64,000 nt of DNA from Diplosphaera chodatii (Eukaryota; Chlorophyta; Trebouxiophyceae; Prasiolales; Stichococcaceae): NCBI GenBank assembly GCA_032358165.1, contig JAALGY010000023.1, forward strand, positions 1,178,001 through 1,242,000, written 5' to 3'. Below, piece by piece: positions 27,374 through 43,400 of the stretch (position 1 is its first letter; every line of letters begins with the position of its first letter). A model generated the notes under the pieces. It ran no database searches and was not told the DNA's origin. It worked only from the letters and a program-made list of their open reading frames with translations. The position numbers and the translations under genes were made by a program.

Positions 27374-30356
27374 TCAACGCTGCCACCACAGTGCGGGTTT
27401 GCCGCCAAGCATGACGTCTGGCCATGGGCGCAGTTCTGGCGCCCATGGGCTGTCCCGCACAGACTTCAGCGTGTGCATGGTCAGCTCTGCAACTGTGGCC
27501 GAGTCCACGATCATGCCAGCACGCGCATGCGCCTCGAGGCAGTAGCTGTGGTGCAGACACAGCCGACCCTCAGATGATCTGGCAAGCTGTCATGAGACAT
27601 CTCGACGTTCGTGCAGCAGGGCATGAAGATGCACAGACCAGGATGCTTACTCCACACGCTGCCTCTGCATACGCTTGCAGAAAGTGCTCACTTGGATCCA
27701 CACTCTGCCGCGGTCCAGGACCCATATATCTCGTCGTTCAGTGAGGCGTACGCCGCCCACTGCATGCTGTTGGCGCGCCAGGCGACATGGTGGATGTCGC
27801 CCACAGATCGGCTGCGACGACGGGCGAGGCATTTCAGAATGTAACATCTGATGCACTTCCAAGTTTGCAGAGTGTACTATAAGGGTTGCAGCTGAGTAGG
27901 GGCTGCTGCTGCTGCAGGAGTGCACCTGATGTTGCGGTACAGCTCACAGATGCCTGCCCATTGCCAGTTGTACGGCAGCATCTCAACCACCGATGCTCCT
28001 GTCGGCACAACACAGCAGCTGCGGCATCAGCAGTAATAAGGGATTTCCAGCAAAAGTCGCAACAATCGAGCTGTGCTACCAGCGCAGGCAACATTGTAGG
28101 ATCCCGGTCTCGCACCTGGCGGCAGCAGCATCACGTTGGCCAAGTGCGGTCCGTGGCGGGACACCAGCACGCCTGTACGCGACATGGCCGCCACAAAGGA
28201 CGAGAATGGCGCGCCTGCAAAAGACTCAAATGGCAGCATCAGGTGGGTCATATCAACAGCATAGCCAGATGCTAGAGTGTCATTCACAGCATGTCGAGGA
28301 TTGTGCGGGTCTGCACCTAGCGTCATGGACAGCGGCCGTGTCCTGTACCCAAAGGCTCGACCGACATCGTCCATGACCTCGACAAACTCATCCAAGTTTG
28401 TCACCTGCACACATCGAGAGTCCTACTTGGGAGCATAGCAGTGTGGCTCACGTGCATGAGCTGTCTCGGATTGCCCACAACAGAGGCTGCTGCACTGCGT
28501 CAAAGTACTGAGCGGGTATGTGGCACAGGTCACGGCGCACCTGCTCTGCGCCCACATTCGTAAGCACTGTGATCGTCTGCGGAGTCTGACTGGGCATCTT
28601 CATGCCGTGGCGTGCGTATGCGGCCTCCCTGAACTGGCGCCCCAACTCTGGCGTCCTGAACCCTGGCAGCGCCTCTGGGTGGGTGTACCTGTGTTGCCAA
28701 AGGCACCGTGCTGATTGAAACCATTTGTTTTACGTGCATCACTGCAAAGACGATGTGTTGTGCCCTGGGAAGCACGTCTGTGATCTCGGGACGGCAGAGC
28801 GCAGCATGGTAGCTGGCGGCAGAAGCCGAGTGCTGCGCTGCAGGGGTGTGCCCCCCGAGACCCTGCGGTGCCTGGCAGGACGCCGAGCACCGCAGCAGCT
28901 GCTGTGGCATGGTTATGACTCAAGCTCACCCCACACGCACACAGCGCAACGGGGTGCGATCTTAAGATCCATGCTCTGAATCAAATGTTACTTGTGGTCC
29001 TTCTCTTTTGGTGAAGGACGAGAGAACCGTCGCATCATGATGCTCTGCCTTCCGGCATGGAGTGAGTGCGCAAGGAGCCTGCCTGTCGTGAATGACGATT
29101 GCCTCCTGGATGCACAGCCACTCGCGGCGGTCCACCTGCGCAAAGTCGTTGTAGAAGATGGTGCGCGGCAGGTCCTGCCCCGGCAGCGTCGCCGGCGCAA
29201 ACACCAGCTTCAGCATCTCCCACACCCAGTCCACCTTCTGCATTGCACACAGCAGCAGACCACCGACAGGGCGTTGCCACCTGCGCCCTGCTCGTAGGGG
29301 ATGCACCAGCACGCATTCGCAGCATGAAACTCCGTTGCATGCTTGCAAGAAGTCTGTGCGCTTTTTAAGAAGAGCCTTGGATTAAACCATGGGCTCACGT
29401 CTAGCTGCGAGCGCTGCAGGTTGCCGAACACGATGTTGTCCACATGGGTGTGGGAGCGGCGCCACCGTGCAGAGGTCAGCAGGTTGTACAGCGGCACCAG
29501 GACCTCCGCCCAGTGGCCCATGTTGTCCGGAAACGACGGGTATGGCTGGTCGATCAGCACTGTGGTGCCGCCCAGCCACACAGCCTGGACGCATTGCAAC
29601 GTCGCATCGGCCAGTGGTCACCACTGCACTTACAACAGCACTGCTTGACTGAGCTGATTGCAAGCTGGATGAGCATGGACTGAACACTTGGTCAGTTGTG
29701 TGCTTCAGATCTGATAATGAGAACAGGTAGCAACCTGGATGTTGCGGTAGTGTGCTGCTGCATCCTTAGCTGCAATCGTCACGATCCCCAGGTTCTTGCT
29801 GATGGACACGCCAATGCCTGATCTGTTGTTGCGGAGCGTCTCAGCATCATGGATACCGTAGAAGCGCGAACTGTGGTACCTGCGAGAGGTTCATGTTGGG
29901 CTACTGCAAAGACATTCGCGGCTGTCATGATTCCTGTCAGGCTTCCTGTTGATATACTTTGGGCATTCTGCATATAGCGGACCATAGATTGTGGTAGACA
30001 TCGTAGTCAAGATCGTCATGTTTCTCCAGCCTCGTCTCCCCAACTGCAAGCAGATCCAAAGTGAGTTTGAATTGATACTACAAGTTCTGATGTAAACATG
30101 CGAAATATGCCAAATCAAGCTGCTCATCCGGTGAATTGCGCAGAGTGGCACCTGATCCATGCGGGAAGTCTTTGCTGAAGTACTGCGTCTGTGCAGCGGC
30201 ACTCTCTAGCTGCTGGGCACTGTCCAGCAAACTCTTTCGGTGAGCCTCCAGCACCGACGGTTGCTGCTCACTACTGCACACAGTCGATAACAACAACAAT
30301 CCTGCCCAACAGGAGGCTGCGGCGCAGCGCCTGCTTGAGGCAGCCATTGACGGCAA
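27374..30356 (-). CDS. Glycosyltransferase family 61 (DUF563) type II membrane protein
   Basis: GT61 enzymes transfer xylose, arabinose or GlcNAc in the Golgi, onto wall polysaccharides or N-glycans. Segments in order: an N-terminal signal anchor (CAAASCWAGLLLLSTVCSSE), RFYGIHDAETLRNNRSGIGV, the GT61 signature PSFPDNMGHWAEVLVPLYNL, PGQDLPRTIFYNDFAQVDRR, REWLCIQEAIVIHD, LGRQFREAAYARHG, TGVLVSRHGPHLANVMLLPP (usually HGAxLTN), YNWQWAGICELYRNI, VAWRANSMQWAAYASL and ending PWPDVMLGGKPALWWQR. Each piece is bounded by GT/AG-like junctions, but not every exon edge was fixed. The family call is firm, while donor and acceptor substrates are unknown. The A-to-P and T-to-A changes in the HGAxLTN motif deserve attention. 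Confidence 0.75.
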
Positions 30357-30934
30357 TCACATTGTTGCCGCACCACTGTGCTGTGCTGTGCAATGCCTCG
30401 GCGATCACGCACAAGCGAGATACACTCGATACAGGTGTGACGTCCGGACGTCAAGAAAGCAACCGCAGCATGGCGGTATGCATGTCTGAGATCTGGAATA
30501 TGAATGTCAGCCACTATGAAGAAGAGGCTCCGCAAACGGCTGGAGCCGTGATATGCCAATCAGCGATTCGCGCAAGATTGTTGTCGAATGCGCAAATGAT
30601 CTTTGGTCCGAGGCAACAAGAGAGGCGCAATTTTGACAGTCTGAGAATTCGAAGACGAGGGCCTGAAAGGGGTTGATAGGCAGGTTATGCATTTCTTCGG
30701 CCAATAGGCACGGACCAGCTAAGCCAGTGCGGATGCGCCACAGTGTACCAGTACCTTCCTTTGCACCTCCTTTGCAGTCAGGAAACGACCAACATGAAAG
30801 CCAGGACTAGTGTAACAGCCATGAGGCCAAACAGCCTAGGCCAACATACAAGCTCCAAGTACAAGAGTAACGATGCACAGCTGAGGCGGCAAGCCAGCAA
30901 GCAGTGTGATATGCTAGCTGCCCGCCTGTGTGCT
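30357..30934. other. Intergenic, no gene seen
   Basis: The stretch lies between the GT61 start and the end of VPS4 (both minus). It holds short open frames only. Confidence 0.45.
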
Positions 30935-34005
<3,071 letters not shown>

Positions 34006-34743
34006 GACAGGCTGAGGCGCCTGCAGCGCCCTTCGCGGGCCTCGCCTTGAAACCACCAGCAGGTGCTGTTGGCGCTGCTGTGATACCACCCTCTGGTGAC
34101 TTGGGTTGGCTAGGTCAGATCAGCTTTCAAAATCCTCCTCTCATTAGGCACGATGTCTGACAGGCACTGGCGAAGGGTTGGACGTCAATTTTCGCGACAG
34201 CAGTGCTGCAGATTCAGTCAATCTGCAAGGTCCACCACCTTTCTCACGAGACCTAAACGTGTGTACTTGCAACGATCCTCGCAACCGTGCGTCACAGTCT
34301 GTTTAGAGTCAAATCCTACTGAGCAGCTCGGAGAGGTTGCTGCAAAGCTTGCAAAGTTGCAATGGCATCAAGGCTCACCATGGCTTCCACGTACCAACCA
34401 CCCTGTACAATCCTGTGAACTGTTGGTAAACTCAGCTCCTCTGACGAAGGAGCTGCAAATGCTCACACCTGAGGGCTGGTACACAGCAAGGCTGAGCAGG
34501 ACAGCAGGTGCAGCATGCGTGCAGTCGTTGGAGTGGTTGCACGCTGCTTGCAACGGTTGTGGCGCTATCCATGGGCTACCGGGGGGTCTGGTGCAATCCT
34601 GGGATCACTGAGCGGCAAGACATAATCGTAAGCCACCTACTTTCGGTTCTTTGCAAATGTTTGGTAAGCCCTATATGATCTAGTGCACAGCGTTGCAAGA
34701 TGTAACTGGTAGCTGACACGTTCGGATCACAGGGAGCTGCGGC
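34006..34743. promoter_or_regulatory. Divergent intergenic region (VPS4 / ING-Tudor)
   Basis: About 740 bp between opposing start codons. A plus-strand open frame (34153-34611) lacks domains and codon-level support. Promoters of both genes are expected here. Confidence 0.35.
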
Positions 34744-37203
34744 ATGACAAGCCAGATCCATCTTGAGAACTTTGTGGAGTCAAGCGCCACATTGCCAGCG
34801 GAGCTAGTTCGGCTTCTGGCGACCATCAAGGATCTAGACGAGCGGTCACAAAGTGTGTCAGTGCGTCTGACGTGCATGGTGCAGCAAGTGCTTGCCGATC
34901 AGAAATGGCGAAACTTCGTGCTGCTCGAGACTTCAATGTCACTCACGGTGCACCCACATGCTGCATGTGACCTGCGAATCTGGGTGGGTGTGCAGAGCTA
35001 CTTGAGCGGATCGACAACAACGTCGAGGAGTGCATAGAGCGGCCACCGCAGGCCAATGCGGCCAACAGAAAGTCCGGCAATGAGTCTGCGAACGAGGTTG
35101 GTGGTGTGCTTGATGTGATTTTGGGCATGTTTGACCCGTACTCTGCATTGCAACAGTTGTAGAAACAGTGCACAACATTCCTGCAAAGGTTGTCACCGTG
35201 ACCTTTGCACGTTATGCACTCTGCAGGTGGCACAGCTGCGGACCATGATCGAGACAGACCAGCAAATGCTGATTCAGTTTGCCGAGGAGAAGATGGCTCT
35301 GGCGTGCCAGTGCTTTGACCTGGTCGACATGCACCTCATGCAGATTGACCGCGACATCGACACCTTTGACGCCGAAATCCAGGTAACGTTTAACCTTCAA
35401 ATGCAGCCAGTTGGCCACTGTGCTCATATTTTGGAGAGCGGTTGTGGCACCAGCACACCGTCACAAATGTATGGGTCTGCCTGCAGGGGCTGTACAATTG
35501 CATCATATCTGCCGGCAGAGCTTGCTGAGATGGCCTGCATTCTGGTTGCAGGCACAGGATGCAATGGATGCAGTGGAGGCAGACATACCGACGTACCCCC
35601 TGGAGCCAATCCGCAGCAAGCGTCTAAAGGAGGTCGACTCGGGCCCTGAGCGAGTTGTGAAGGTCATCACCTGCTGTTAATGCGCGCACAATGCCCGTTC
35701 ATGCCCTCAAAAAGCACCCACGGGCCAGCTCGCATCCGATTGCGCCTCCGTTCCACTTACAAGCACTGCTCCTCGACATGGTGCCCGCACCCACAGGAGC
35801 TGCTGTCCAGCTGTTCAGTAGTGCACTTCAATCAGAAAACCATCGTGATCTCTGCAGGAGACAAGGCGGCGGGACCGGGACACCCCGGAACGCAGCACGC
35901 GGTTGGGGGAGGACCCAGCAGCCGCAATCAGGCGCCAGCAGCAGCTGCAGATGCAGCAGTTGCAGCTCCAGCACCAGCAGCAACAGCAACAGATGCAGCA
36001 GGTGGGAGACTTGCTGTGCGTCTTGAGCAACCTCAAGAAGGTGTTGATGTGCGACACGAGACACGAGGGGCACGTGGCAAGCAACACGACAAACAAACGC
36101 AAAGTTATGGCATGTGCATGCAACAGTATGTATGCACTGGCATGTCGAAGTGAAGACATCATGACTGGTCATGCTGCGCAGATGCAGCAGCAGCAGCTAC
36201 AGCAAATACAAATGCAGCAGATGCAGCAGCAGCACGCCACGCAGGCGATACAGCAGACTCCAGCATCTCAGGCGCGCCATCTCTCCATAAATGCGGGCGC
36301 TGGCAACAGCAAGCAGCATGTCACGGAGATGTACATCCACCTGCTGGGCATGGTTGCCATGCCAGCAGCTGCAGCAGCATGATGTGGTGCTCATAATGTT
36401 GCTACCATCTGGTGGTAGTACTGCGACAACGATTATGAACTGCTGCAGACGGGGTATAGCAGCCCATACATGGGAGCATCGCCCACAGCCAGCTTCCGGC
36501 GGGGTGGCCACTTCTCAAGTGCCTCCTTCCGCGGAGGTGCCTGTGCAACGCCAGCTGCGCTCGTGTGTGTCGCGTATAATCTCAGGATAGAGGAGTCCAG
36601 CAACACCTGGTCTTGACATTGCCCACTGCTCATGCAGCTGACGATGAGTTTGGCCTAGGCGGCTACCAGCGGGAGCTGCCGGCACATCTGTCGCATTCAG
36701 CCCTCAAACCGCAGGTCTGACACGTCGGCAACATGCCTCCAAACACCTTTGGTGTGCGTCACGACCAGCAGGGATCTTCAGTTGGGTGCTCCATGCTGTT
36801 GAGCTGGCTGCGCTACCTTCGAGACCCGGGTGTGTTTCCATGTGCAGTTGCAAGGCCGTCCGCTGCGGGATTCAGATATTGGTCCGAGCCTGGAGGGGCA
36901 GCGTGCCGAGATGTTTTGGCCAGACGACAACCTGTGGTACCTGGTAGAGATCAACTCCGTCGACATGCGCAGCCACCAGGTGCGGGTGCATGCAAGCTGA
37001 GCGGTCCTGGCACCGGCACACCTTTAACGTCCAACGACTGCCAGCCATCAAGGACTGTGCCCACAGTAGGGTTGAAGTGGCAAATGTTCGTCCTGCAGGC
37101 GAAGGTCATCTACACAACTGGCGAAACCGAAGAGATTGACCTGGACGAGATCGTTCGGGATAAGGCCCTCAGCCTCATCACAGTTCAGCATGACCTGTGG
37201 TAG
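34744..37203 (+). CDS. ING N-terminal domain protein with C-terminal Tudor-like domain
   Basis: Ten exons (34744-34852, 34996-35096, 35227-35382, 35552-35662, 35858-36001, 36182-36319, 36449-36536, 36638-36714, 36848-36979, 37099-37203) give about 386 residues. Residues 1-159 form an ING-family N-terminal coiled coil (HLENFVESSATLPAELVRLL, IKDLDERSQKLLERIDNNVE, LACQCFDLVDMHLMQIDRDI), the part that docks ING proteins to histone acetyltransferase or deacetylase complexes. Residues 160-253 are Gln-rich. The C-terminus holds a Tudor/Agenet-like barrel (GQRAEMFWPDDNLWYLVEI, then AKVIYTTGETEEIDLDEIV). No PHD finger (C4HC3) is seen, although it is the hallmark of ING proteins. Exon 6 may end at 36271 (GC donor) instead of 36319. 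ING identity is good and the single-gene fusion rests on in-frame splicing. Confidence 0.72.
35930..36000 (+). repeat. CAG-rich low-complexity tract in ING-Tudor exon 5
   Basis: Imperfect CAG/ATG/CTC triplets encode a Gln/Met/Leu-rich helix. A similar tract recurs at 36182-36240 in exon 6. Confidence 0.75.
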
Positions 37204-37410
37204 AAGCCACGCAAGCAACGACAAACCATGCATTGCGCAAAATACACTTCCGATAGCAACTAGGTTCTGTCTTTCAGCTGAGCAGTGCACACTCTTGACA
37301 GCCGTCGCTGCCTCCATTGTCTGTTGCAGCAATAGATGTTGGTGCTGGCTTTGAAGTGTCTGGTTAGTCGCTTGCCGGAGTGCAGTCGGGCCTGGACGTT
37401 GGTGTAGGGT

Positions 37411-39845
37411 CTAGTAGTATGCATCAACAGGGATGTCGTCTGGGTCATCTGCAGCCATGTTGTTGCAGGCCTCTGCCTGGAGCTCATGCTGCTGCTTGTG
37501 GTCCTCCTGCTGATGTTGATGCTGCGGCTGCTGATGCAAATGCTGCGTGGCGTGGAAGCCTACATGCTTCTGCGGGCTGCTGTGTGCATGTTGCACTGGC
37601 GGCTGCTGCGCCTCCATTGGACGGCTCGGCAAATGATGCCCTCCGTCTGCTGTTTCAACCGGCTGCTGGTGTGCCTGCACGACGAAGACCCACCTGTCGG
37701 TGTGTCATGTTGTCGCAGTTGGTTAAGCGCACGTCAACAACTCTCCACATTCAAGGAGGTCGGAGTGGCAAATCACCCACATGTTTTGCAGCCTTCCCGG
37801 CAGAGAGTGGTGATGCCACGTAGTGAGTGGGGCTGCCGCGTGGGAGGCTGGCGCCCGCCTTCAGCGGCGAGTAGAACCGTTCATCTGTGCCCCTCTGTGT
37901 GCCGCCCGCAGCTGCTGAGGCGGGCCTGGGCAGGCTGCTGCGCTCTGCGGCATCGGTCCCTGGCCCTGGCGCATATGTCCTGCTGGCTGGCCAGGTGCTG
38001 GACGTCGGACGCGAGGATGCCCCTGAGGAATATGGCAGTGCACATCAACCCTGAGCTGGCGTCTACGCATCCACCAGTGAATGCACGACAGCGCACACAC
38101 AGTGTCACATACCTGCCGCTGCCCACGAGGGTGCTGCAGGGCTGGCAGGAGGCGGACCTGCGGGCTGCAGGCCTGCAGCAACCGCCGAAGCTGGCCGCTG
38201 GTAGCCACTGATTGCACTAGTGCGCAGCTCCAGCTGCTTTGCTGCTATGGCTGCCTGCAGCCCATCGGGGTCGTCACAACGATGTGCTGGCGAGCCAGCT
38301 CAAGCGTGCCAAGTGCACATGTCTGCATGCATGATGCTGTTGGGTGCCCTGAGCTGCCAGATGCACATGCCTGCAAGCACAGACCTGGTGCAGGTAGTGC
38401 GGCAGCGTGGTGTGCATGTAGCTGGCGTGGGCGGCGCCCTGCCGGCCGCGGCGCCCCATCGCCTCCTGCCTCCGCTGCCTCAGGGCCGCCAGCGCCGAGC
38501 GGTACCTGGCGTCGGACAGCCGCTCCTCCGCAGCATCTAAGCCGAACGCCCGCATCTCGTTGGCCAGCTCCGCCTCCAGCTCCGCCTTTTCAACAAAACG
38601 ATACACTTGACAACAGCGGTCTCTACAATCATGGCTTATCGATCGATATGCTGCAGCTGTCACAGCTGTGCTATGTGCGGGACTCAAGCCCAGCGGCTTC
38701 AGCAGATGCAGCAGTTGCTCCAATAGATGGAGCGTGCACACCAGCGAGGGGCTGGCAATGGCCAGACAAGGCATGCCGTTCCAGACAAACATGACTATGG
38801 AATGTCATGTTGGCTTGCACCTCGACTTCAGGTCGGATCATGGTGAAGCGGTCAGGCGAATGCTGGAACTGCGAGACGGCGCCCAGCCGTGGTGCGTTGC
38901 GCAGCGCAACCGGCAGATCCTGCCGGAACTGTGCCTTGTCATCCTCTGAAGGCTGTGGCACCTGCAGAGTGATACCGGCGAACATCAACTTCGACTGCTG
39001 ATACATATCTGAGACATCGTGCATCTGCTGAAGGGGGAAATGCAAGCCATGTATGACTTGGCACTGGAGGGACTTTATGACTGTGTTTCCAGTGGGTGCT
39101 ACCATGTTTGGCACACAGACATGCCACCTGATCAGGGGATGCAGCACGCAGTGTCGGTGGCGGTGAAGCTGAGCGCTGCTGCCGGCTTGGCAACCTGAAA
39201 GGTCCAGGGCTCTCCATCGGCTGCATGGAGGCCTGCAGAGAGGAATTTGTACAGAGCAATTGGGAAGACACAGATGAGTTGGTAGGCATTGCGTGTGTTT
39301 GTCGAGTGTCTGGTGCTCATCTAAGGCTTGAGGTGGTGGTTCAAGCGGAAAGCTACCAGGTGCTGGCGAGCCGAGATTGGACGGGACCAGGTCTGGGGGC
39401 GGCTGGATGGCTGTTGAAGGTCGATGTGCTGCGGGCTGGGTGTCTCTGCCGGCATGTATGGCTCAGACTGCTGGCGATGCGACCAGGAGCTGTGGGGCCG
39501 TTGCCACTGTTGCTGCAGCTGCGGAGACAGCGGCCGCTGTTGCGGCAGAGTGCGCACGTCATCCTGCGGCCAGCTATGCTGTGCCGGGGACATGTGCAGC
39601 TGCACACCCGCTGAACGCTGCCTCGGCAACTGCCTGGCTGCACCTATGAACGCCACTCACGACAGCAACTGTGAGGCAGCTGCAGGACAACAAAGCCCAG
39701 GGGAGAAGTGGGCGTTACAGGCTCTTGCACTGGGTTTGGGGGGGGACCCAAGGAACCTTTGCAAAGACATCTGAACACCTGGGCTGCTGGGCATGGACGC
39801 AGGGGACCGGGGCCGTGGCATGATGAGGTCCTCGAAGCCGCGGTC
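37411..39845 (-). CDS. Unrecognised Gln/Pro/Ser-rich protein with a charged helix
   Basis: Pieces on the minus strand, separated by plausible introns, share a Pro/Gln/Ser-rich style. They include DLIMPRPRSPASMPSSPG, DDVRTLPQQRPLSPQLQQQW, ESPGPFRLPSRQQRSASPPP, MHDVSDMYQQSKLMFAGITL, RQDLPVALRNAPRLGAVSQF plus DRFTMIRPEVE, and a charged helix KAELEAELANEMRAFGLDAA with ERLSDARYRSALAALRQRRQ. The last exon ends in a His/Gln/Pro-rich tail finishing DDPDDIPVDAYY and a stop at 37411. The first exon and the stretch 37861-38220 are unresolved. I know no family for it. It sits directly downstream of the DZIP1-like gene on the same strand. Confidence 0.4.
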
Positions 39846-40486
39846 CTGAGTTGCCCGACACAATCCTTCAGCTACCATCAATTGCCGGAGCGATCACAGC
39901 GGCTCCGCCCAGGGCACCACCGGGATGCGATGTCACACTAGCGCCGATCATTGAAGCACCAGCAGTGACGCAGCCTGAATATAGGGAGTACCTGTGCGTG
40001 TGGCAGCAGGGGGGCGTCTTGCAGGTAGGGCGCTGCCGCCTCCAGCGGTCCTGACAGGCTTTGCGACAGCAGTGTCGGGTGCTGCACCCGTGTCGGGAAT
40101 CTGCATGACAGCATCCCTCATACTTGCCGACCTGCCCCGACTTCAGATGCTGCTTGCATTTGCCCAGGCTCAAGTTAGGCCCCAGTGCGGGGTTACACTG
40201 GCTAGCTGTCCTGAACGCAGGGGCAGATGGGCTAGTCGCCATAAATGCAATGCAAACACACATTTCGTACGACAGGCTTCGGGTTTGCTGCTCACCCCAT
40301 TCCCGCTTGGCTGGCAGTCGAGTGACGCACTGATGCCTCCCTGCCAGCAACAGCGTCCCTGCCATCGGTTTGCCAGGCGATTGCGGCTTCCTGCAAGCGT
40401 AATGGTGCCCGTCCACGCCTGCCATCGACCTGCCCAATGGCTGTCGTGTGAAGACATGCATTTGCCTCCGCGAACGTCTGCTTGTG
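39846..40486. other. Intergenic, no gene seen
   Basis: This lies between the DZIP1-like stop and the first identified exon of the next minus-strand gene. It may include that gene's unplaced 5' exon, but I could not support one. Confidence 0.35.
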
Positions 40487-43400
40487 CTAGTGTTTCCACT
40501 GTACTGACAGGCGGCACGCCGGTTCCCGGACCTGCTGTTGGCGGGGCCGGCGTGGCGGCGGTGAGCTGTGGGCGCTGCGGGGGCGCTTGGCCGTCTGCGG
40601 TCGCCGCCGCTGCCGGGGCGGGCTGCGCCCCCGCTGCCAGTCCTCGTCTTGACTGACCTGCGGCGGCGCGCCGCCACCTGCCTCCTCATACTGCTGTGAC
40701 CCCTCGTTGGGGTTATAACCCCTTGCCATCATGCGCATGTGTGCCTCCTCCGCCAGTTGCTGCATGGTAAGACAGGGTAGTTGCCGCCGGTGTGCTACCC
40801 CTTTCAACTGCTCCCTTGCTCTGCAGGCTGCCGTACTAGGGCTTCGGGACGGTGCCAGTGGTACGACAGATGGTGTCGATGGGCACCGGCTGGTGGTTGG
40901 CGAAAGCACGGTGGCCAAACCCAGCAGCACCCCGTACGCCTCGGCTCAACATGCGTCGCTGGAGGCACCACCTGCTGCAGGGAGTCGATGGTGTGGTGCA
41001 GGTGGTCCACCAGCGGCTGGCGCTCCGCCAGCAGCGTCGCCAGCCGGTTGTTCTCCGCGCGCAGCCCGTCGTTGTCCTTGTCCAGGCGATTCACCTGCAG
41101 TTTGTGTCTAGCTGCTAGCATGGCCTGCCGCGTGTGCAGCCTGACATCAGCAAGCCAGCACAAGTGTACCGGGCAGCCATAGCGATGCCACATGGAGGGG
41201 TCCTGTCAATGCACGAGGGATGAGTAGACTTTGCTCACGTCCCGCTCCAGACGCGCGATCTCCGCCAGGTGCCAGTCGAAGGTGCGGCCCTGTGGCGGGC
41301 CAGCGGCGGGCTGCGGCGGCGGCGCCTGCGGCTGGGGCGCGGCCGGCGGCGGCGGCGGCGTGTGGGCCTGCTGCCTGGCAGCGGCTCGCTGCGCCTCATC
41401 CAGCAGCTCGTCAACCCGCCGCCGCAGCTCGCTGTTGCTGGCCTGCAGCCGCGCCCCCTGCTCCTTGGCGGCGATGACCTCCTCACACCGTTCCCGCTCC
41501 TGCTCATCGTCAGAGCCAATACGACATCGAGAAGGACCACAACGCATCAAAAGCCCATCGGTGGTGTGAGGATGTTTCAGCCTGTGCGCTCCCTTGGCAC
41601 GGAAGGTGTGCCTACCTGCTCGGACAAGCGCTTGCGCAAGCTGGCCAGCTCGGCGTTGGCGTCGCTCAGCCATCGCTGCAGCTGCTGCAGGTGGGGGTTG
41701 TCTTTCGGCAGGCGCGCCTCTGTGCACCAGCAGACCACGGCATAAACTTCTGCTAGCAGGAGACAGGTACCCAGAGGTTGAGGGGGTGTTGCTGTCAGCT
41801 CGTCAGGCAGTCTCGCAAGCTACCCGCCGCAACAGGGCCCGAACATGTGGCACAAGACACACAGCAGCACCTGCAGCAGCTGCCGCCGCGGCAGCAGCCT
41901 CTGTCCGCACAGCTGCCAGCTGCTCGAGCGTGGCTGCATGCGCCTCGTCAAGGCGGCGGTACCTTGCATCAGCGTCCGTGACGTCTTTGCGCATGGCCGC
42001 CAGCTGCGCTGCTTCCACCGGCAGCCTTGCATCTGTTTCACTGCATCCCGGCAGCACGTGTGCACTTCGACCGAGCTGCTTGGGATGCCAGACGAGTGAG
42101 GTGCATGCCGAGCATGTGGATGCGCTTCGAACAGCGTCTTCACCACACCTCACGCGGCGCTCGGCTGCAAGGGCAGACGCCAGGCGCTCGTGCCCAGCTC
42201 GACGCTCCGCATCCCTGGCAGCCTCGACCGCTCGCTGCAATATGTGGCAAAACTAACTTCTGTTGTGCTGCACCCGCCCTCGCTGACACTTTGCTCTGCC
42301 ACATCTGGTGCACCCTGTGGCACAAGTGCCGCTCAAACTCATGACTGAGACACACCGCAAGCTCAGCGCTGGCTGTTGCAGACTGCAGCCTCTGCTCGGC
42401 CAGGGTGTGGCGAAGGGCTTCGGCCTCAGCGGCGAGGCGGGTGCGGTCGTTCCGCAGATCGTGTGCCTGCCCGGCCTCCGCCGCCAGGCGCGCCTTCTCC
42501 TCCCGCAGGCCGGCTGCCTTCGTGCAACAGCTGTTGCGATCATGCTTTGGCACACTCAGGCGCGTCCAACCCAACCACTGATTGCTTGGCTGTGCGCACC
42601 AGCCTGAGGCTTCACACTTGGTTGTTACACGTTTGCGCACCTCGTGCTCCAGGCGCTCCAGCTTCCACAGCAAGCTGGGGTCGTGCGCAGCCATGCCCCC
42701 GTGCTGCAGATGCGCCACACCCACCTCGTTGTAGGCCATCTTCCCCGCTAGCACCTGCGCAGACGCCGCCTGTCAGACCTGTATGCGGTACATGGTTGAG
42801 GGCCTAAGCTTCCGTGGGTTTGCACTGCTCGCGGCGCACCATCATTCGACCACTATCAAGGTGAGTGGTCTGATGTTGAGTGGTCATTGCAGCTGCGCGC
42901 CAATGTGCAGCACCTCGAAGGCGCGTATGGTGCGCTGCGCCTGGCGAACCGCACGGCGAGACTCGTCGGCGCGCTGCTTGTAGGTCGAACACCGCTGTTG
43001 CAGTGCAGCGGCACGCTTTTGGGCCCTGTCGTGCGCCGTCTGTACCAACACGTCCACTGTTGGTTTGTGGACAAGCATATAGTGATGGCACGTGCACACC
43101 AGCAGTCCGCGCCATGAGTCAGGACCCGACCTTTGAAGTGCTGTGGCGGGTGGCGAGGTGGTCCTGCACATGCAGGAGGTACTCGTTGGCCAGCTGGCTG
43201 AGGCGCAGCAGCCTGCGCAGGCTGACGTCTGCCACCGCGCCCGGCGGCCCCTCCGCCTCGATGTCGCCAAACGCCACGATGCTAAGAACGCGCTCCAGGG
43301 CATCCAGATCCGTGTCCCGCACCTGCACACGGCAGCCATCGAGGCTTGTACTGGTTCTCAAAGCACAGGGTGTGTGGTGCACTGTGGCCACCTGCACTGG

